The translations under genes were made by a program, and so were the position numbers. A stretch of DNA of 14,518 nt from Thermoplasmata archaeon (GTDB taxonomy: Archaea; Thermoplasmatota; Thermoplasmata; Lutacidiplasmatales; UBA184): the NCBI GenBank assembly GCA_030040625.1, contig JASHTI010000164.1, forward strand, positions 1 to 14,518, read 5' to 3'. Shown piece by piece: positions 6,065 to 13,043 of the stretch; positions within the stretch are counted from its first letter, which is position 1; each line of letters opens with the position of its first letter. The notes below the pieces were generated by a model. It was not told where the DNA came from and did no database searches. It saw only the letters and a list, made by a program, of their open reading frames with translations.

Positions 6065-7051
6065 ATGAGCGAACCGGCCCCGCGGCTGCTCCTCGTCGTC
6101 CCGGAGACGCCGGGCCAGCGCGAGGCGGTCGCTCGCCGGCTCCCCGGGGTGCCGTTCGCGTACCGCCGGGAGAGCGAGCCGTCGGCCTGGGGCTCGGTCG
6201 AGGCGGTCCTCCTCGGCTCGCTCCTCCGGGAGGCGTCCGAGTGGGACCCGTCGAGCTGCCCCCGGCTCCGCTTCGTCCAGCGTCGTTGGACCGGGCTCGA
6301 CGACCTGCCGTTCGAGCGCTTCCCAGGCGGGGTCGCCATCGCAGGGAACGTCGGAGGCTACGCGCCGTTCGTGGCCGAGCACGCCCTCGCCCTGGCGCTG
6401 GGCGCGAATCGGTCCCTGCGGGAGGGCGCGGAGGCGGTCTCCGTGGGCCGGCTGCGACCGGTTCCGGACGTCCGCACCCTGTGGCGGACGACCGCCGTCA
6501 TCCTCGGCTATGGGGCGATCGGCGCGGCGATCGCTGCCCACCTCGTCCCGTTCGAGGCGAGGCTCATCGCCGTCAACCGCACCGGGGCGCCGGTTCCCGG
6601 CTGCGCCGCGACGTTCCCGGCGGATCGTCTCCCGGAGGCGGTCGCCTCGGCCGGCGTCGTCTTTGACGCCCGACCCCTGACGCACCGAACCCGCGGCACG
6701 ATCGACGCCACGGTCCTCCGCGCCATGCCGGAGGATTCGACCCTCGTCAGCGTGGGCCGGGCGGCGACGATCGACGAGGCCGCGCTTTTCCACCACCTGC
6801 AGGAGCATCCCCGGTTCCGCGCCGCCCTCGACGTCTGGTGGGAGGAGGACTACGCCCAAGGCCGGCTGGGGCTCCGCTACCCGTTTGCCAGTCTGCCGAA
6901 CTTCCTCGGCTCGCCACATGTCGCCGCACGGGCCCCTGGCGTGGAGCGCTACGCGCTCGATCAGGCGCTGGAGAACCTAGCCCGGTTCTTCCGGGGAGAG
7001 CCGCCGCGGCACGTTGTCGACCGGGCGGAGTACGGCAGCGGCGCGGCGTGA
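6065..7051 (+). CDS. D-isomer specific 2-hydroxyacid dehydrogenase family protein
   Basis: The ATG at 6065 was chosen over earlier in-frame starts because the 44 preceding codons run across the divergent promoter region and give Arg-rich filler. The 328-residue product has the family layout: an N-terminal half of the substrate domain (1-95), a central Rossmann domain, and a C-terminal return to the substrate domain. The nucleotide-binding loop is ILGYGAIGAAI (147-157). Catalytic candidates are R232 in SVGRAATIDEAAL, E260/E261 in DVWWEED and H285 in GSPHVAARAPG. The family reduces 2-keto acids to D-2-hydroxyacids, or the reverse, with NAD(P)H. The end of the second Rossmann strand reads IAVNRTG, with Asn-Arg where NAD-specific members carry an acidic residue, which suggests a preference for NADP(H). 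The substrate cannot be told from sequence. The conserved VNxxRG motif is changed to VSVGRA. The gene converges on the KaiC-like gene with 17 bp between stops. Confidence 0.88.
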   Translation: MSEPAPRLLLVVPETPGQREAVARRLPGVPFAYRRESEPSAWGSVEAVLLGSLLREASEWDPSSCPRLRFVQRRWTGLDDLPFERFPGGVAIAGNVGGYAPFVAEHALALALGANRSLREGAEAVSVGRLRPVPDVRTLWRTTAVILGYGAIGAAIAAHLVPFEARLIAVNRTGAPVPGCAATFPADRLPEAVASAGVVFDARPLTHRTRGTIDATVLRAMPEDSTLVSVGRAATIDEAALFHHLQEHPRFRAALDVWWEEDYAQGRLGLRYPFASLPNFLGSPHVAARAPGVERYALDQALENLARFFRGEPPRHVVDRAEYGSGAA

Positions 7052-7068
7052 GCCGGCGCGCGGGACCG

Positions 7069-9804
7069 TCAGCGGATGCGCTCCAGCGCGAACGAGCCCA
7101 CGACCAGCGCCCGGCTCGTCGCCCGGACCTCGACCCAGTCCCGCGTGGCGACGTCGCCGAACCCCTTGACCGACAGGAACGTCCGATCGCGCTCCTGCTT
7201 GAAGAGGATCGCCCCGTCCATGCGACCGAGGAGCGACTCGACCTGGGCTTCGCCGAGCGCGCCCGCCTCCAGCGCGTACATCGCCAGCGCGTCCCGCGGC
7301 TTGAGGATCCCGACGACGTTCTGCAGGAACGAGAAGCTCGCGCGCTCCTCGGCGTGCGCCATCAGCGCCGAGAGGCCGAAGAAGCCGACCCGGAACCGCG
7401 AACCCTTCGCCCCCTCCTCCGTCATCTTCGCTCCCTGGACCAGGAGCGTCAACAGCTCGGCCCGGTCCTCGGCGTTGTTCGGGACCAGATGGTGCGGGCC
7501 GGCGACGGCGCCCGCCCCCGAGGCGTCGATCCACGTGACGTTCCCCATCTGCTCGTACTCTCGGAACTGCGGGACGACGATCCCGAGGTTGCCCGCGATC
7601 TCCGTCGCCGAGCGGCCCGCCGTGACGAGGAGCGCCGGCTCGCCGCGCTTCAGCCCCTCGCCGATGAACGCGTAGAGCGCGACCTCCTTGCCGACGAACG
7701 CGTCGCCGACCAGGGCGACGTGGCTCTTGGGCGGAAGTCCCCCGAGGAGCAGGTCATCGAGGCGCGGCGTACCGGTCGGGAGCCGGTCCGCGTACTTCCG
7801 ACCGGACTGCGGGGCGAGCGTGCCCGCGTCGGTCGGCAGGCCCGCCTCCACGATCCCCGGTCCCGGGGCCGGAGCGGAGCGGCCGCGACGGCCGCGGGAG
7901 CTGCGGGCGCTGGAAGGGCCGGCGTCGGCCCGGTCCGCCGCGGCGACCGCCAACAGCCCGGCGAACGGCAGGTCCCCCTCGCGCTCGATCTCCTGGCGCC
8001 GCAGGCTCACCTCGGCCTCGTCGGCGTCGACCGACCGCTCGCGGAGCGTCACCTCCGCCTCCCGGCGCTCCACCTCTTCAAGGCCCTGACGGAGCCGGCC
8101 CTCCCGCTCCTCGACCTCGCGGAGCCGGTCGGTCGCGGACTGGAGCTGCCGGTCGAGGTCGGAAGCCCGCTGGGCGGAGCTGACCTGCTGCTTGCCGATC
8201 TCGTCGAGGCGCTGCTGGTAGTCCCGGGCGGCGGACTCGAACTGCAATCGGCGCTCGTCGGCGGCCTTCAGGCGCTCCTCGAGGTCCCCCTCGCGCTGCG
8301 AGAGGGCCGACTCTCGGGCGACGAGGTGGGATTGGCGCTCCCCGATCTGCCCGAGCGTCCCCTGAAGGGCCTTCGCCTGCTCGGCGACCTCTTTCGAGCG
8401 ACGGCCCAGCTGAACGTTCTGCTCATCGAGAAGCTGCTTGAGATGGGTGACCTGGGCCTCCCGGGCCGCGAGCTCGCCCGCGGCGGCGACCTCCCGGACG
8501 ACCGACGGGCTCTTCGGGGCGGGCCCCAGCGCGACGCGCTCGCGGGCGGTGACCTCCCCCTCGCGTCGGAGCAGGTCGGCGGTCTTCTGCTCGACCTCCT
8601 TGCGGCGGGCGAGGATCCTCCCCTCTCCGTCCGAGACCGTGGACTCCCGGCGCTGGAGGTCCTGGGCCTTCTGGCGGCTCTCGAGGTCGCGGCGGGCGAG
8701 GTCGCCCTCCCCCTTGGCGATGCGCTGCTCCCGGGCGGCGAGTTCCGTCGCGAGGCGGCTCAGCTCCTGCGTGCGACGCTGGACCTCGATCTCCCGCGAG
8801 TGGACGGCGTCCGCCTCGGTGGCGAGGGCCGCCTCCCGACCGACGACCTCGCGCTCGTGGCCGGCGAGCTTCTCCGCCCACGTCCGCTGGGTCGCCTCGC
8901 GCTTGGTAAGCTGGGAGGTCCGGTCGGCGTGGAGCTCCCGCGCCCGGCGCAGGGTGGCGTCGGCCGTCTCCGCCTCGGCCTCTCGCTTGACCAGCGCGGC
9001 CTCGCGGAAGCGGATCGCCTCCTCGCGGTGCTGGAGCTCGCCGGCGATGCGGACCATCCGGTTCTGCCCGCCGAGGACGATCGCCTGCTCGTGGGGGCCG
9101 GTGCCGCTGGAGGTCAGGTGGAGGAACGAGCCGCTCGTCTGGTACAGGATCGCGGAGACGAGGAGGGCGACGGCGAGCTCCTCGCTCGCGCTGCCGAGCG
9201 GAAAGCCGGGGACCAGGGTGACGAAGCCGGCGAGGAAGGCGACCCCGGCCGTGACGGCGCTGATCCACTGGTGGCTCCCCCAGGGGGTCCACGTCGCGGC
9301 GGTCCCCACGAGCGCCAGGCTGGCGGCGGCCAGGCCCAGCGGGAGCAGGAGCGGGACGAGGTCGACATGGCCGACGGAGCCGGAGCCCCCGAGCCGCAGC
9401 CCGTAGAGGACCGCCGCCGCGATCGCCACGCCCACGGCGGCGACGTTGACCGAGAAGTGGCCCTCCCACGGCCAGACCTGGAACGACTCCCACTTCGCGG
9501 CGAGCGTGACGCCGGCCACCACGAGCCCGGCGATGATCGGAAGGAAGAGGTAGAACGAGTGGACCGCCGCGACGCCTCCGACCTGGGAATTCGCCAGGAC
9601 CGGAAGGGTCCGGGCGAAGAGGAGGATCAGCACCGCGTCCAGCGCCAGGGCGGCCGAGACGGCGATGGCGGCGAGGTGGGCGGCCCGCCCGAGGCGGAGC
9701 TGCAGAAGCGCCTCCCGCTTGGCGACCTCGAGGTCCTCGGGAGCCACCGTGGCGGCCGCCCAGGGAGATCGTTCCGCCGTGGGGCGCGCCGGCTTCTTCG
9801 GCAT
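7069..9804 (-). CDS. Membrane protein with long coiled coil and KaiC/RecA-like domain
   Basis: This 911-residue protein has three parts. Residues 1-40 are a basic, soluble N-terminus, followed by six hydrophobic helices at about 43-65, 80-103, 118-137, 147-168, 180-199 and 207-223. Residues 238-612 are an almost unbroken Glu/Arg/Gln-rich coiled coil with recurrent REAAL/RESAL/RREGEV units. A basic, Ser/Pro-rich linker (615-670) leads to a C-terminal KaiC/RadA-like domain (672-911) that begins LPTGTPRLDDLLLGGLPP. The P-loop position reads GDAFVGKE (700-707), with Glu instead of Ser/Thr after the Lys. The Walker B strand reads FRVGFFGLSAL (804-813), without the usual Asp. Classical Mg-ATP hydrolysis is therefore doubtful. 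I infer a membrane-tethered scaffold, sensor or tether with a nucleotide-binding or pseudo-ATPase head. The ATG at 9804 has a GATATA box about 34 nt upstream. The methyltransferase gene ends 40 nt upstream. No exact homologue is known to me. Confidence 0.88.
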   Translation of the reverse strand: MPKKPARPTAERSPWAAATVAPEDLEVAKREALLQLRLGRAAHLAAIAVSAALALDAVLILLFARTLPVLANSQVGGVAAVHSFYLFLPIIAGLVVAGVTLAAKWESFQVWPWEGHFSVNVAAVGVAIAAAVLYGLRLGGSGSVGHVDLVPLLLPLGLAAASLALVGTAATWTPWGSHQWISAVTAGVAFLAGFVTLVPGFPLGSASEELAVALLVSAILYQTSGSFLHLTSSGTGPHEQAIVLGGQNRMVRIAGELQHREEAIRFREAALVKREAEAETADATLRRARELHADRTSQLTKREATQRTWAEKLAGHEREVVGREAALATEADAVHSREIEVQRRTQELSRLATELAAREQRIAKGEGDLARRDLESRQKAQDLQRRESTVSDGEGRILARRKEVEQKTADLLRREGEVTARERVALGPAPKSPSVVREVAAAGELAAREAQVTHLKQLLDEQNVQLGRRSKEVAEQAKALQGTLGQIGERQSHLVARESALSQREGDLEERLKAADERRLQFESAARDYQQRLDEIGKQQVSSAQRASDLDRQLQSATDRLREVEEREGRLRQGLEEVERREAEVTLRERSVDADEAEVSLRRQEIEREGDLPFAGLLAVAAADRADAGPSSARSSRGRRGRSAPAPGPGIVEAGLPTDAGTLAPQSGRKYADRLPTGTPRLDDLLLGGLPPKSHVALVGDAFVGKEVALYAFIGEGLKRGEPALLVTAGRSATEIAGNLGIVVPQFREYEQMGNVTWIDASGAGAVAGPHHLVPNNAEDRAELLTLLVQGAKMTEEGAKGSRFRVGFFGLSALMAHAEERASFSFLQNVVGILKPRDALAMYALEAGALGEAQVESLLGRMDGAILFKQERDRTFLSVKGFGDVATRDWVEVRATSRALVVGSFALERIR

Positions 9805-9835
9805 GCGACGGCGGGAAAGAGTCGTGCGTCCGCCC

Positions 9836-9841
9836 TATATC
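9836..9841 (-). promoter_or_regulatory. Putative TATA box for the KaiC-like gene
   Basis: The minus strand reads AGGATATAGGG, with GATATA at 9841-9836, about 34 nt before the ATG at 9804. It lies just past the methyltransferase stop (9845), so the KaiC-like gene probably has its own promoter as well as possible read-through from the methyltransferase. Confidence 0.55.
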
Positions 9842-9844
9842 CTT

Positions 9845-10774
9845 CTACCGAGCGCCGGGCACCGGACCGCGCCGGGCGGCGACGAGGACGGCGGCGGCGC
9901 GCCGCCAGCGCTCCGGTTCACGACCGAGGAGCTCCTCCAGCTCCGTGAGGCGGGACCAGGCCTTCGGATCCGCCGCCACCGCGGACAGCCGCTCGGGGTC
10001 CGCGCCCAGCGCGGGCGCGACGGCCATCGTCTCGCGGATCGCCCAGCCGGTCGACTCCCATCGCCGCCGAAGCTCCCCGACGGTCCATCGGCGGAACGTC
10101 GTCGATCGGTGCCGCACCGGTTCCGCGGCATACCCCTCCCGTTGCACCCGGGGGGCGACGGCGCCGGCGGGAGCGGCGACGAGCCGGCGAACGGCCCCCG
10201 CCGGCAATCGGCCGAGGTAGCGCGAGCGCTCGCCGGCACCGGGGGCGATCTCGACGATGAGGACGCCTCCGGCCCCGACCAGGCGCTCGGCCGCGACGAG
10301 CAGCCCGGGGCCGGCGTCCCCTTCGAAGCCGAGCGTGTTGCCGAGGACGGCCACGGTGCCGAAGTGGCCGTCCTCGAAGGGGGGGTGCAGGCCGTCCCCG
10401 ACGACCCGGTCCGACCGGACCGGGGCCTCCTCGCCCCGGCCCTCCCCGGCGCTCTGCTCGAGCATCTTCCGCGAGAGGTCGAGCGCCACGTGCCGGGACC
10501 CCGGAGTGCCGACCCGGCCGGTGAAGCGCCCGGGGCCGGCCCCGACGTCGAGGCTCCAGCTCCCCGAGCCGCGGTGCCGGCCGAGGAATCGGGCGCGGAG
10601 GTCGCGGAAGAGGTCACGTTGCGCCGTGCCCTCGTACCGTGTCCACTCGCGGGCGGCGCGGTCGGGCTCGAGCCGAAGGAACCGATCGTGCGGCCGCTCC
10701 GGGCCCGGCGGCTCCGGATCGGGCGGCTCGGCCGGCTTCCGCGGGGTGCTTCTCCGCCGGACCGGTCGAACCAT
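9845..10774 (-). CDS. Class I SAM-dependent methyltransferase
   Basis: This 309-residue protein has the Rossmann-like methyltransferase core. Motif I is SLDVGAGPGRFTGRV (74-88), the SAM-binding glycine loop. The acidic end of strand 2 is VALDLSRKML, followed by a motif-III-like VGDGLHPPFEDGHFGTVAVLG and a strand-5 GGVLIVEIAPG. This matches the Methyltransf_11/25 type, which methylates small molecules or occasionally macromolecules. The residues after about 180 are a variable substrate-binding region. The first 40 residues are Arg/Pro-rich and probably disordered. The ATG at 10774 lies about 30 nt downstream of a perfect TATAAA on the minus strand. The gene is divergent from a zinc-binding-like protein gene and shares that TATA element. 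The substrate is unknown. Confidence 0.87.
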   Translation of the reverse strand: MVRPVRRRSTPRKPAEPPDPEPPGPERPHDRFLRLEPDRAAREWTRYEGTAQRDLFRDLRARFLGRHRGSGSWSLDVGAGPGRFTGRVGTPGSRHVALDLSRKMLEQSAGEGRGEEAPVRSDRVVGDGLHPPFEDGHFGTVAVLGNTLGFEGDAGPGLLVAAERLVGAGGVLIVEIAPGAGERSRYLGRLPAGAVRRLVAAPAGAVAPRVQREGYAAEPVRHRSTTFRRWTVGELRRRWESTGWAIRETMAVAPALGADPERLSAVAADPKAWSRLTELEELLGREPERWRRAAAVLVAARRGPVPGAR

Positions 10775-10803
10775 CGCGCCCTCGCCGAGAGCAACGGGCT
10801 TTC

Positions 10804-10809
10804 TTTATA
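10804..10809. promoter_or_regulatory. Single TATA element apparently shared by divergent genes
   Basis: TTTATA on the plus strand is TATAAA on the minus strand. It lies about 28 nt before the plus-strand ATG at 10837 and about 30 nt before the minus-strand ATG at 10774. No second AT-rich box is visible in the 62-bp gap. Orientation would depend on the flanking TFB-recognition elements. Confidence 0.6.
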
Positions 10810-10823
10810 GGACCAGTCGCTCC

Positions 10824-10829
10824 GGAGGT
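10824..10829 (+). promoter_or_regulatory. Shine-Dalgarno site of the 47-aa protein gene
   Basis: GGAGGT lies 7 nt before the ATG at 10837 and is a full anti-SD match. It stands out because most starts in this window have no such site. If transcription starts about 25 nt after the shared TATA box, the leader would barely include this site. Confidence 0.6.
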
Positions 10830-10836
10830 TCCGACG

Positions 10837-10980
10837 ATGCCGTACTACGAGTGTCCGAAGTGCGGGGGCGGCTACGTGATTGACGTCCCGCCGAGCGCCC
10901 GCCCGGTCTGCGACCGCGACGGCGCGCGGCTCAAGCGCGCGAGCGACGCCTCCTACGAGCGGAACGCTCGCGAGGAGTAG
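10837..10980 (+). CDS. Small zinc-binding-like protein (47 aa)
   Basis: The start is fixed by GGAGGT seven bases upstream and the TATA box about 28 nt upstream. The N-terminus MPYYECPKCGGGYVIDVP is a typical zinc-knuckle half (C6, C9). The second half has only C25 in PVCDRDGARL, so the usual fourth Cys is missing. D26, D28 or a residue from a partner may complete the site, or zinc may bind weakly. The C-terminal third is charged (KRASDASYERNAREE) and probably helical. Small proteins like this in archaea are often nucleic-acid or transcription-complex accessory factors, but no specific role can be assigned. The DUF998 gene begins 12 nt after its stop, so the two are probably one transcript. 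Confidence 0.75.
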   Translation: MPYYECPKCGGGYVIDVPPSARPVCDRDGARLKRASDASYERNAREE

Positions 10981-10992
10981 GCCCCGGCATCC

Positions 10993-11691
10993 ATGGCGAC
11001 GCCGGAGGAACGGCGGGGCCCGCTCGTTCACCGCGCGGTCCACCACGGGGCGGCCCTGTGGGTCGCCGCCTCCCTGATCTTCATCGCGGCGATGGCCGTC
11101 ACTCAGCTGGGCTGGAGCGGTCCGCCGGCCTACAGCCTTTCGAAGGACGTCATCAGCGACCTCGGCAACACCGGCTGCGGCCCCTGGCCCCACACGACGA
11201 GTTCGCGGGTCTGCTCGCCCTGGCACGACGTCTTCAACGTCGGGATCGTCCTCCTGGGCCTGCTTGTCATCCTCGGGGCGATCCTCGTGCAGAGCGGGTT
11301 TCCACCGCGGCGGAGCTCGGCGATCGGCCGGCTCCTGCTCGCCGTGGGCGGGATCGGCGCGATCGGAGTCGGCCTATCGCCCGAGAACGTCAACTTGACG
11401 ATCCACTCGATCTTCGCGCTCATCGCCTTCCTCATCGGGAGCCTGGGGCTAGTCGTGCTCGGCTTCGCCATGTTCCGCGACACCCGCTGGGACGGCTACC
11501 GCGCCTACACGATCGTCTCGGGCCTCGTGGGCCTTGTCGCCACCTTCCTGTTCGCCGGCAAGGTCTACGCCGGCCTCGGCCAGGGAGGCATGGAGCGGCT
11601 GATCGTCGCCCCGATGCTCCTGTGGCTGATCGTGGCGTCGATCCACCTGCTGCGGATCCCGCAGTACGCGCCCCATACGGTGCCGACCTAG
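10993..11691 (+). CDS. DUF998 family integral membrane protein
   Basis: The 232-residue protein has six hydrophobic helices at about 20-38, 80-100, 110-130, 136-160, 170-190 and 203-222. The loop after the first helix carries the DUF998-like motif YSLSKDVISDLGNTGCGP, followed by a conserved-looking HDVFNVGIVLLG. Two Cys in this loop (C62, C74) could form a disulfide if it faces outward. DUF998 proteins are widespread in archaea and actinobacteria and have no established function. The ATG at 10993 follows the preceding stop by 12 nt, and GAGGAG inside the end of the preceding gene may act as its ribosome binding site. It probably belongs to a three-gene operon with the two zinc-binding-like proteins around it. 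Confidence 0.83.
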   Translation: MATPEERRGPLVHRAVHHGAALWVAASLIFIAAMAVTQLGWSGPPAYSLSKDVISDLGNTGCGPWPHTTSSRVCSPWHDVFNVGIVLLGLLVILGAILVQSGFPPRRSSAIGRLLLAVGGIGAIGVGLSPENVNLTIHSIFALIAFLIGSLGLVVLGFAMFRDTRWDGYRAYTIVSGLVGLVATFLFAGKVYAGLGQGGMERLIVAPMLLWLIVASIHLLRIPQYAPHTVPT

Positions 11692-11729
11692 CCGCCGGCG
11701 GCGGGCTCGGCCCGATCTCACCAGCTTCG

Positions 11730-11930
11730 ATGGCGCCGAGCGCGAAGCGAGCGGCCGTGCCGTCCCCGGCCGGAGCCGCGGAAGGCTCCGGAGCGGCGCG
11801 GCCGGTGTGCCCCTCCTGCGGCGGACGTCTCAGCGAGCCGGTCAGCGGCGACGTCCACTGCTACGTCTACTGTCGCGCCTGCGGGGATCGGTTCGAGCTC
11901 GACGATCCACGGCTCGCGACCGTCCCGTAG
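11730..11930 (+). CDS. Small zinc-ribbon protein (66 aa)
   Basis: The ATG at 11730, 38 nt after the DUF998 stop, gives a 66-residue protein. An Ala/Pro/Ser-rich flexible N-terminus (1-24) precedes a zinc ribbon: CPSC (C27, C30), a 17-residue beta hairpin, then CRAC (C48, C51) followed by GDRFELDD. C44 is an extra Cys close to the second knuckle. Zinc ribbons of this type act in transcription, ribosome or nucleic-acid binding, or as structural domains; the exact role is unknown. No TATA box or ribosome binding site is clear before it, so co-transcription with the DUF998 gene is likely. It converges on the sulfur operon, with 24 bp between stops. Confidence 0.7.
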   Translation: MAPSAKRAAVPSPAGAAEGSGAARPVCPSCGGRLSEPVSGDVHCYVYCRACGDRFELDDPRLATVP

Positions 11931-11954
11931 CCGTGGGGCCTCCGGGCGCGGAGT

Positions 11955-13043
11955 TCAGCGACGGAGGTTCTCCGCCACGATCTCGTCGCACTGGGGAGGC
12001 CGCGGGGGCCAGCCCTCGGTCATGTACGCCAGGAACGCCTCGCGGTTCGGCTGGCGGAGGGCCTCGTTCGTTCGGCGCTCGAAGCCGATCGTCGTCGAGT
12101 ACCGCTCGGGCGGCGGGAGCCCGTGACGCGGCCCGTAGTGCGCCGGGAAGACCTCCGTCTCGTCCGGGAGCCGGGCGAGCTTCGCCGTCAGGCTCTCCCA
12201 CAGGAGCGAGGGGTCCCCCTCGCCGAGGTCGGTGCGGCCGCAGGAGCCGGGGAGGAGGGTGTCGCCGCTGAACACCGCGCCCGGGAAGCCGAGCGCCAGG
12301 TGGTCGAGGGTGTGCCCCGGGATCTCTTGGACCACGAGCTCAGCGTCGCCGAGCGCGAGGCCCTCCCGGTCGGTGAGCGGGCGGTGCGGATAACCGGCCC
12401 GGGAGCGGTGGCTCAGCCAGATCGGCGCCTCGGTCCGCTCGTGAAGCGCCGCATGCCCGGAGAGATGGTCGGCGTGCGTGTGCGTCTCGACGATCGCCGT
12501 CAGCCGCGAACGACGTGCGCGCAGCGCCGCGAGGTACGGCTGGATGTTCGGGCCCGGGTCGACGATCACCGCGTCCCCCTCGTCCGGGTCCGTCAGCAGA
12601 TAGGCGAGGCAGCCCGTCGCCGGATTCGGGAACTGCTGCAGCAGAGGAAAGCCATCGTCGACCTCGCGGTAGCGGGGGACGGTCGGATCGGCCAGCCGGG
12701 AGTACTCGTCCAGCCCCCCTTCGAGGAGGCCCACCTCCGCGAACCCGCACCGTCGGAGATGGGCCGCCCCCCGCTCGGCGACGCCACCGTAGTGGCAGTA
12801 GACCACGACCGCGCGTCCGCGGGGGAGCTCGTCGACCCGGTCGGGGAGCTCCGAAAGCGGGATCCAGAGATCGCCCTCCACATGGGCCAATCGGCGTTCG
12901 TCCGCCGGCCGAACATCGAGGAGCAGCGGTGGGTCGGGCCCCTCGAGGAGTCCCCGGAGCGGCACGGGGGCGATCCGGGCCGCGTGATCGCGTACCGGGT
13001 CCCGGAAGTACGGATGGGGCAGGACACCGGGGCCACCGGTCAC
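11955..13043 (-). CDS. Rhodanese/persulfide dioxygenase (ETHE1-like) fusion
   Basis: The 362-residue protein starts at a GTG (13043) that overlaps the sulfite-oxidase stop as GTGA, indicating coupled translation. The open frame continues upstream to 13946, but that part is antisense-frame filler over the oxidase gene. Residues about 10-118 are a rhodanese domain (LLLDVRPADER, then VVVYCHYGGVAE) with C83 in the active-site loop. Residues about 130-362 are a metallo-beta-lactamase domain of the ETHE1 type. They carry THTHADH (H188, H190, D192, H193), H244 in GHTLDH, D261 in FSGDTLLPGSCGRTD and H302 in FPAHYGP. Known persulfide dioxygenases use one iron and O2 to turn a thiol persulfide into sulfite and thiol, and a fused rhodanese exchanges sulfur between persulfide, sulfite and thiosulfate. 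Characterised fusions such as PRF and CstB place the catalytic rhodanese at the C-terminus; here it is N-terminal. The carrier thiol in this archaeon is unknown. Confidence 0.9.
   Translation of the reverse strand: MTGGPGVLPHPYFRDPVRDHAARIAPVPLRGLLEGPDPPLLLDVRPADERRLAHVEGDLWIPLSELPDRVDELPRGRAVVVYCHYGGVAERGAAHLRRCGFAEVGLLEGGLDEYSRLADPTVPRYREVDDGFPLLQQFPNPATGCLAYLLTDPDEGDAVIVDPGPNIQPYLAALRARRSRLTAIVETHTHADHLSGHAALHERTEAPIWLSHRSRAGYPHRPLTDREGLALGDAELVVQEIPGHTLDHLALGFPGAVFSGDTLLPGSCGRTDLGEGDPSLLWESLTAKLARLPDETEVFPAHYGPRHGLPPPERYSTTIGFERRTNEALRQPNREAFLAYMTEGWPPRPPQCDEIVAENLRR

Noticed and set aside
4996..6339. 447-codon minus-strand frame across the HAD gene region
   Set aside because: It is an out-of-frame shadow of the HAD gene with Arg-rich composition. 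The HAD frame at 5148-5972 has all four catalytic motifs.
6838..9948. 1036-codon open frame on the plus strand
   Set aside because: It lies opposite the KaiC-like gene and overlaps the dehydrogenase end. Its product is a monotonous Leu/Arg/Glu/Gly/Pro mix without domains, as expected from the complement of GC-rich coiled-coil codons. The minus-strand frame has membrane helices, a coiled coil, a KaiC-like domain and a TATA box.
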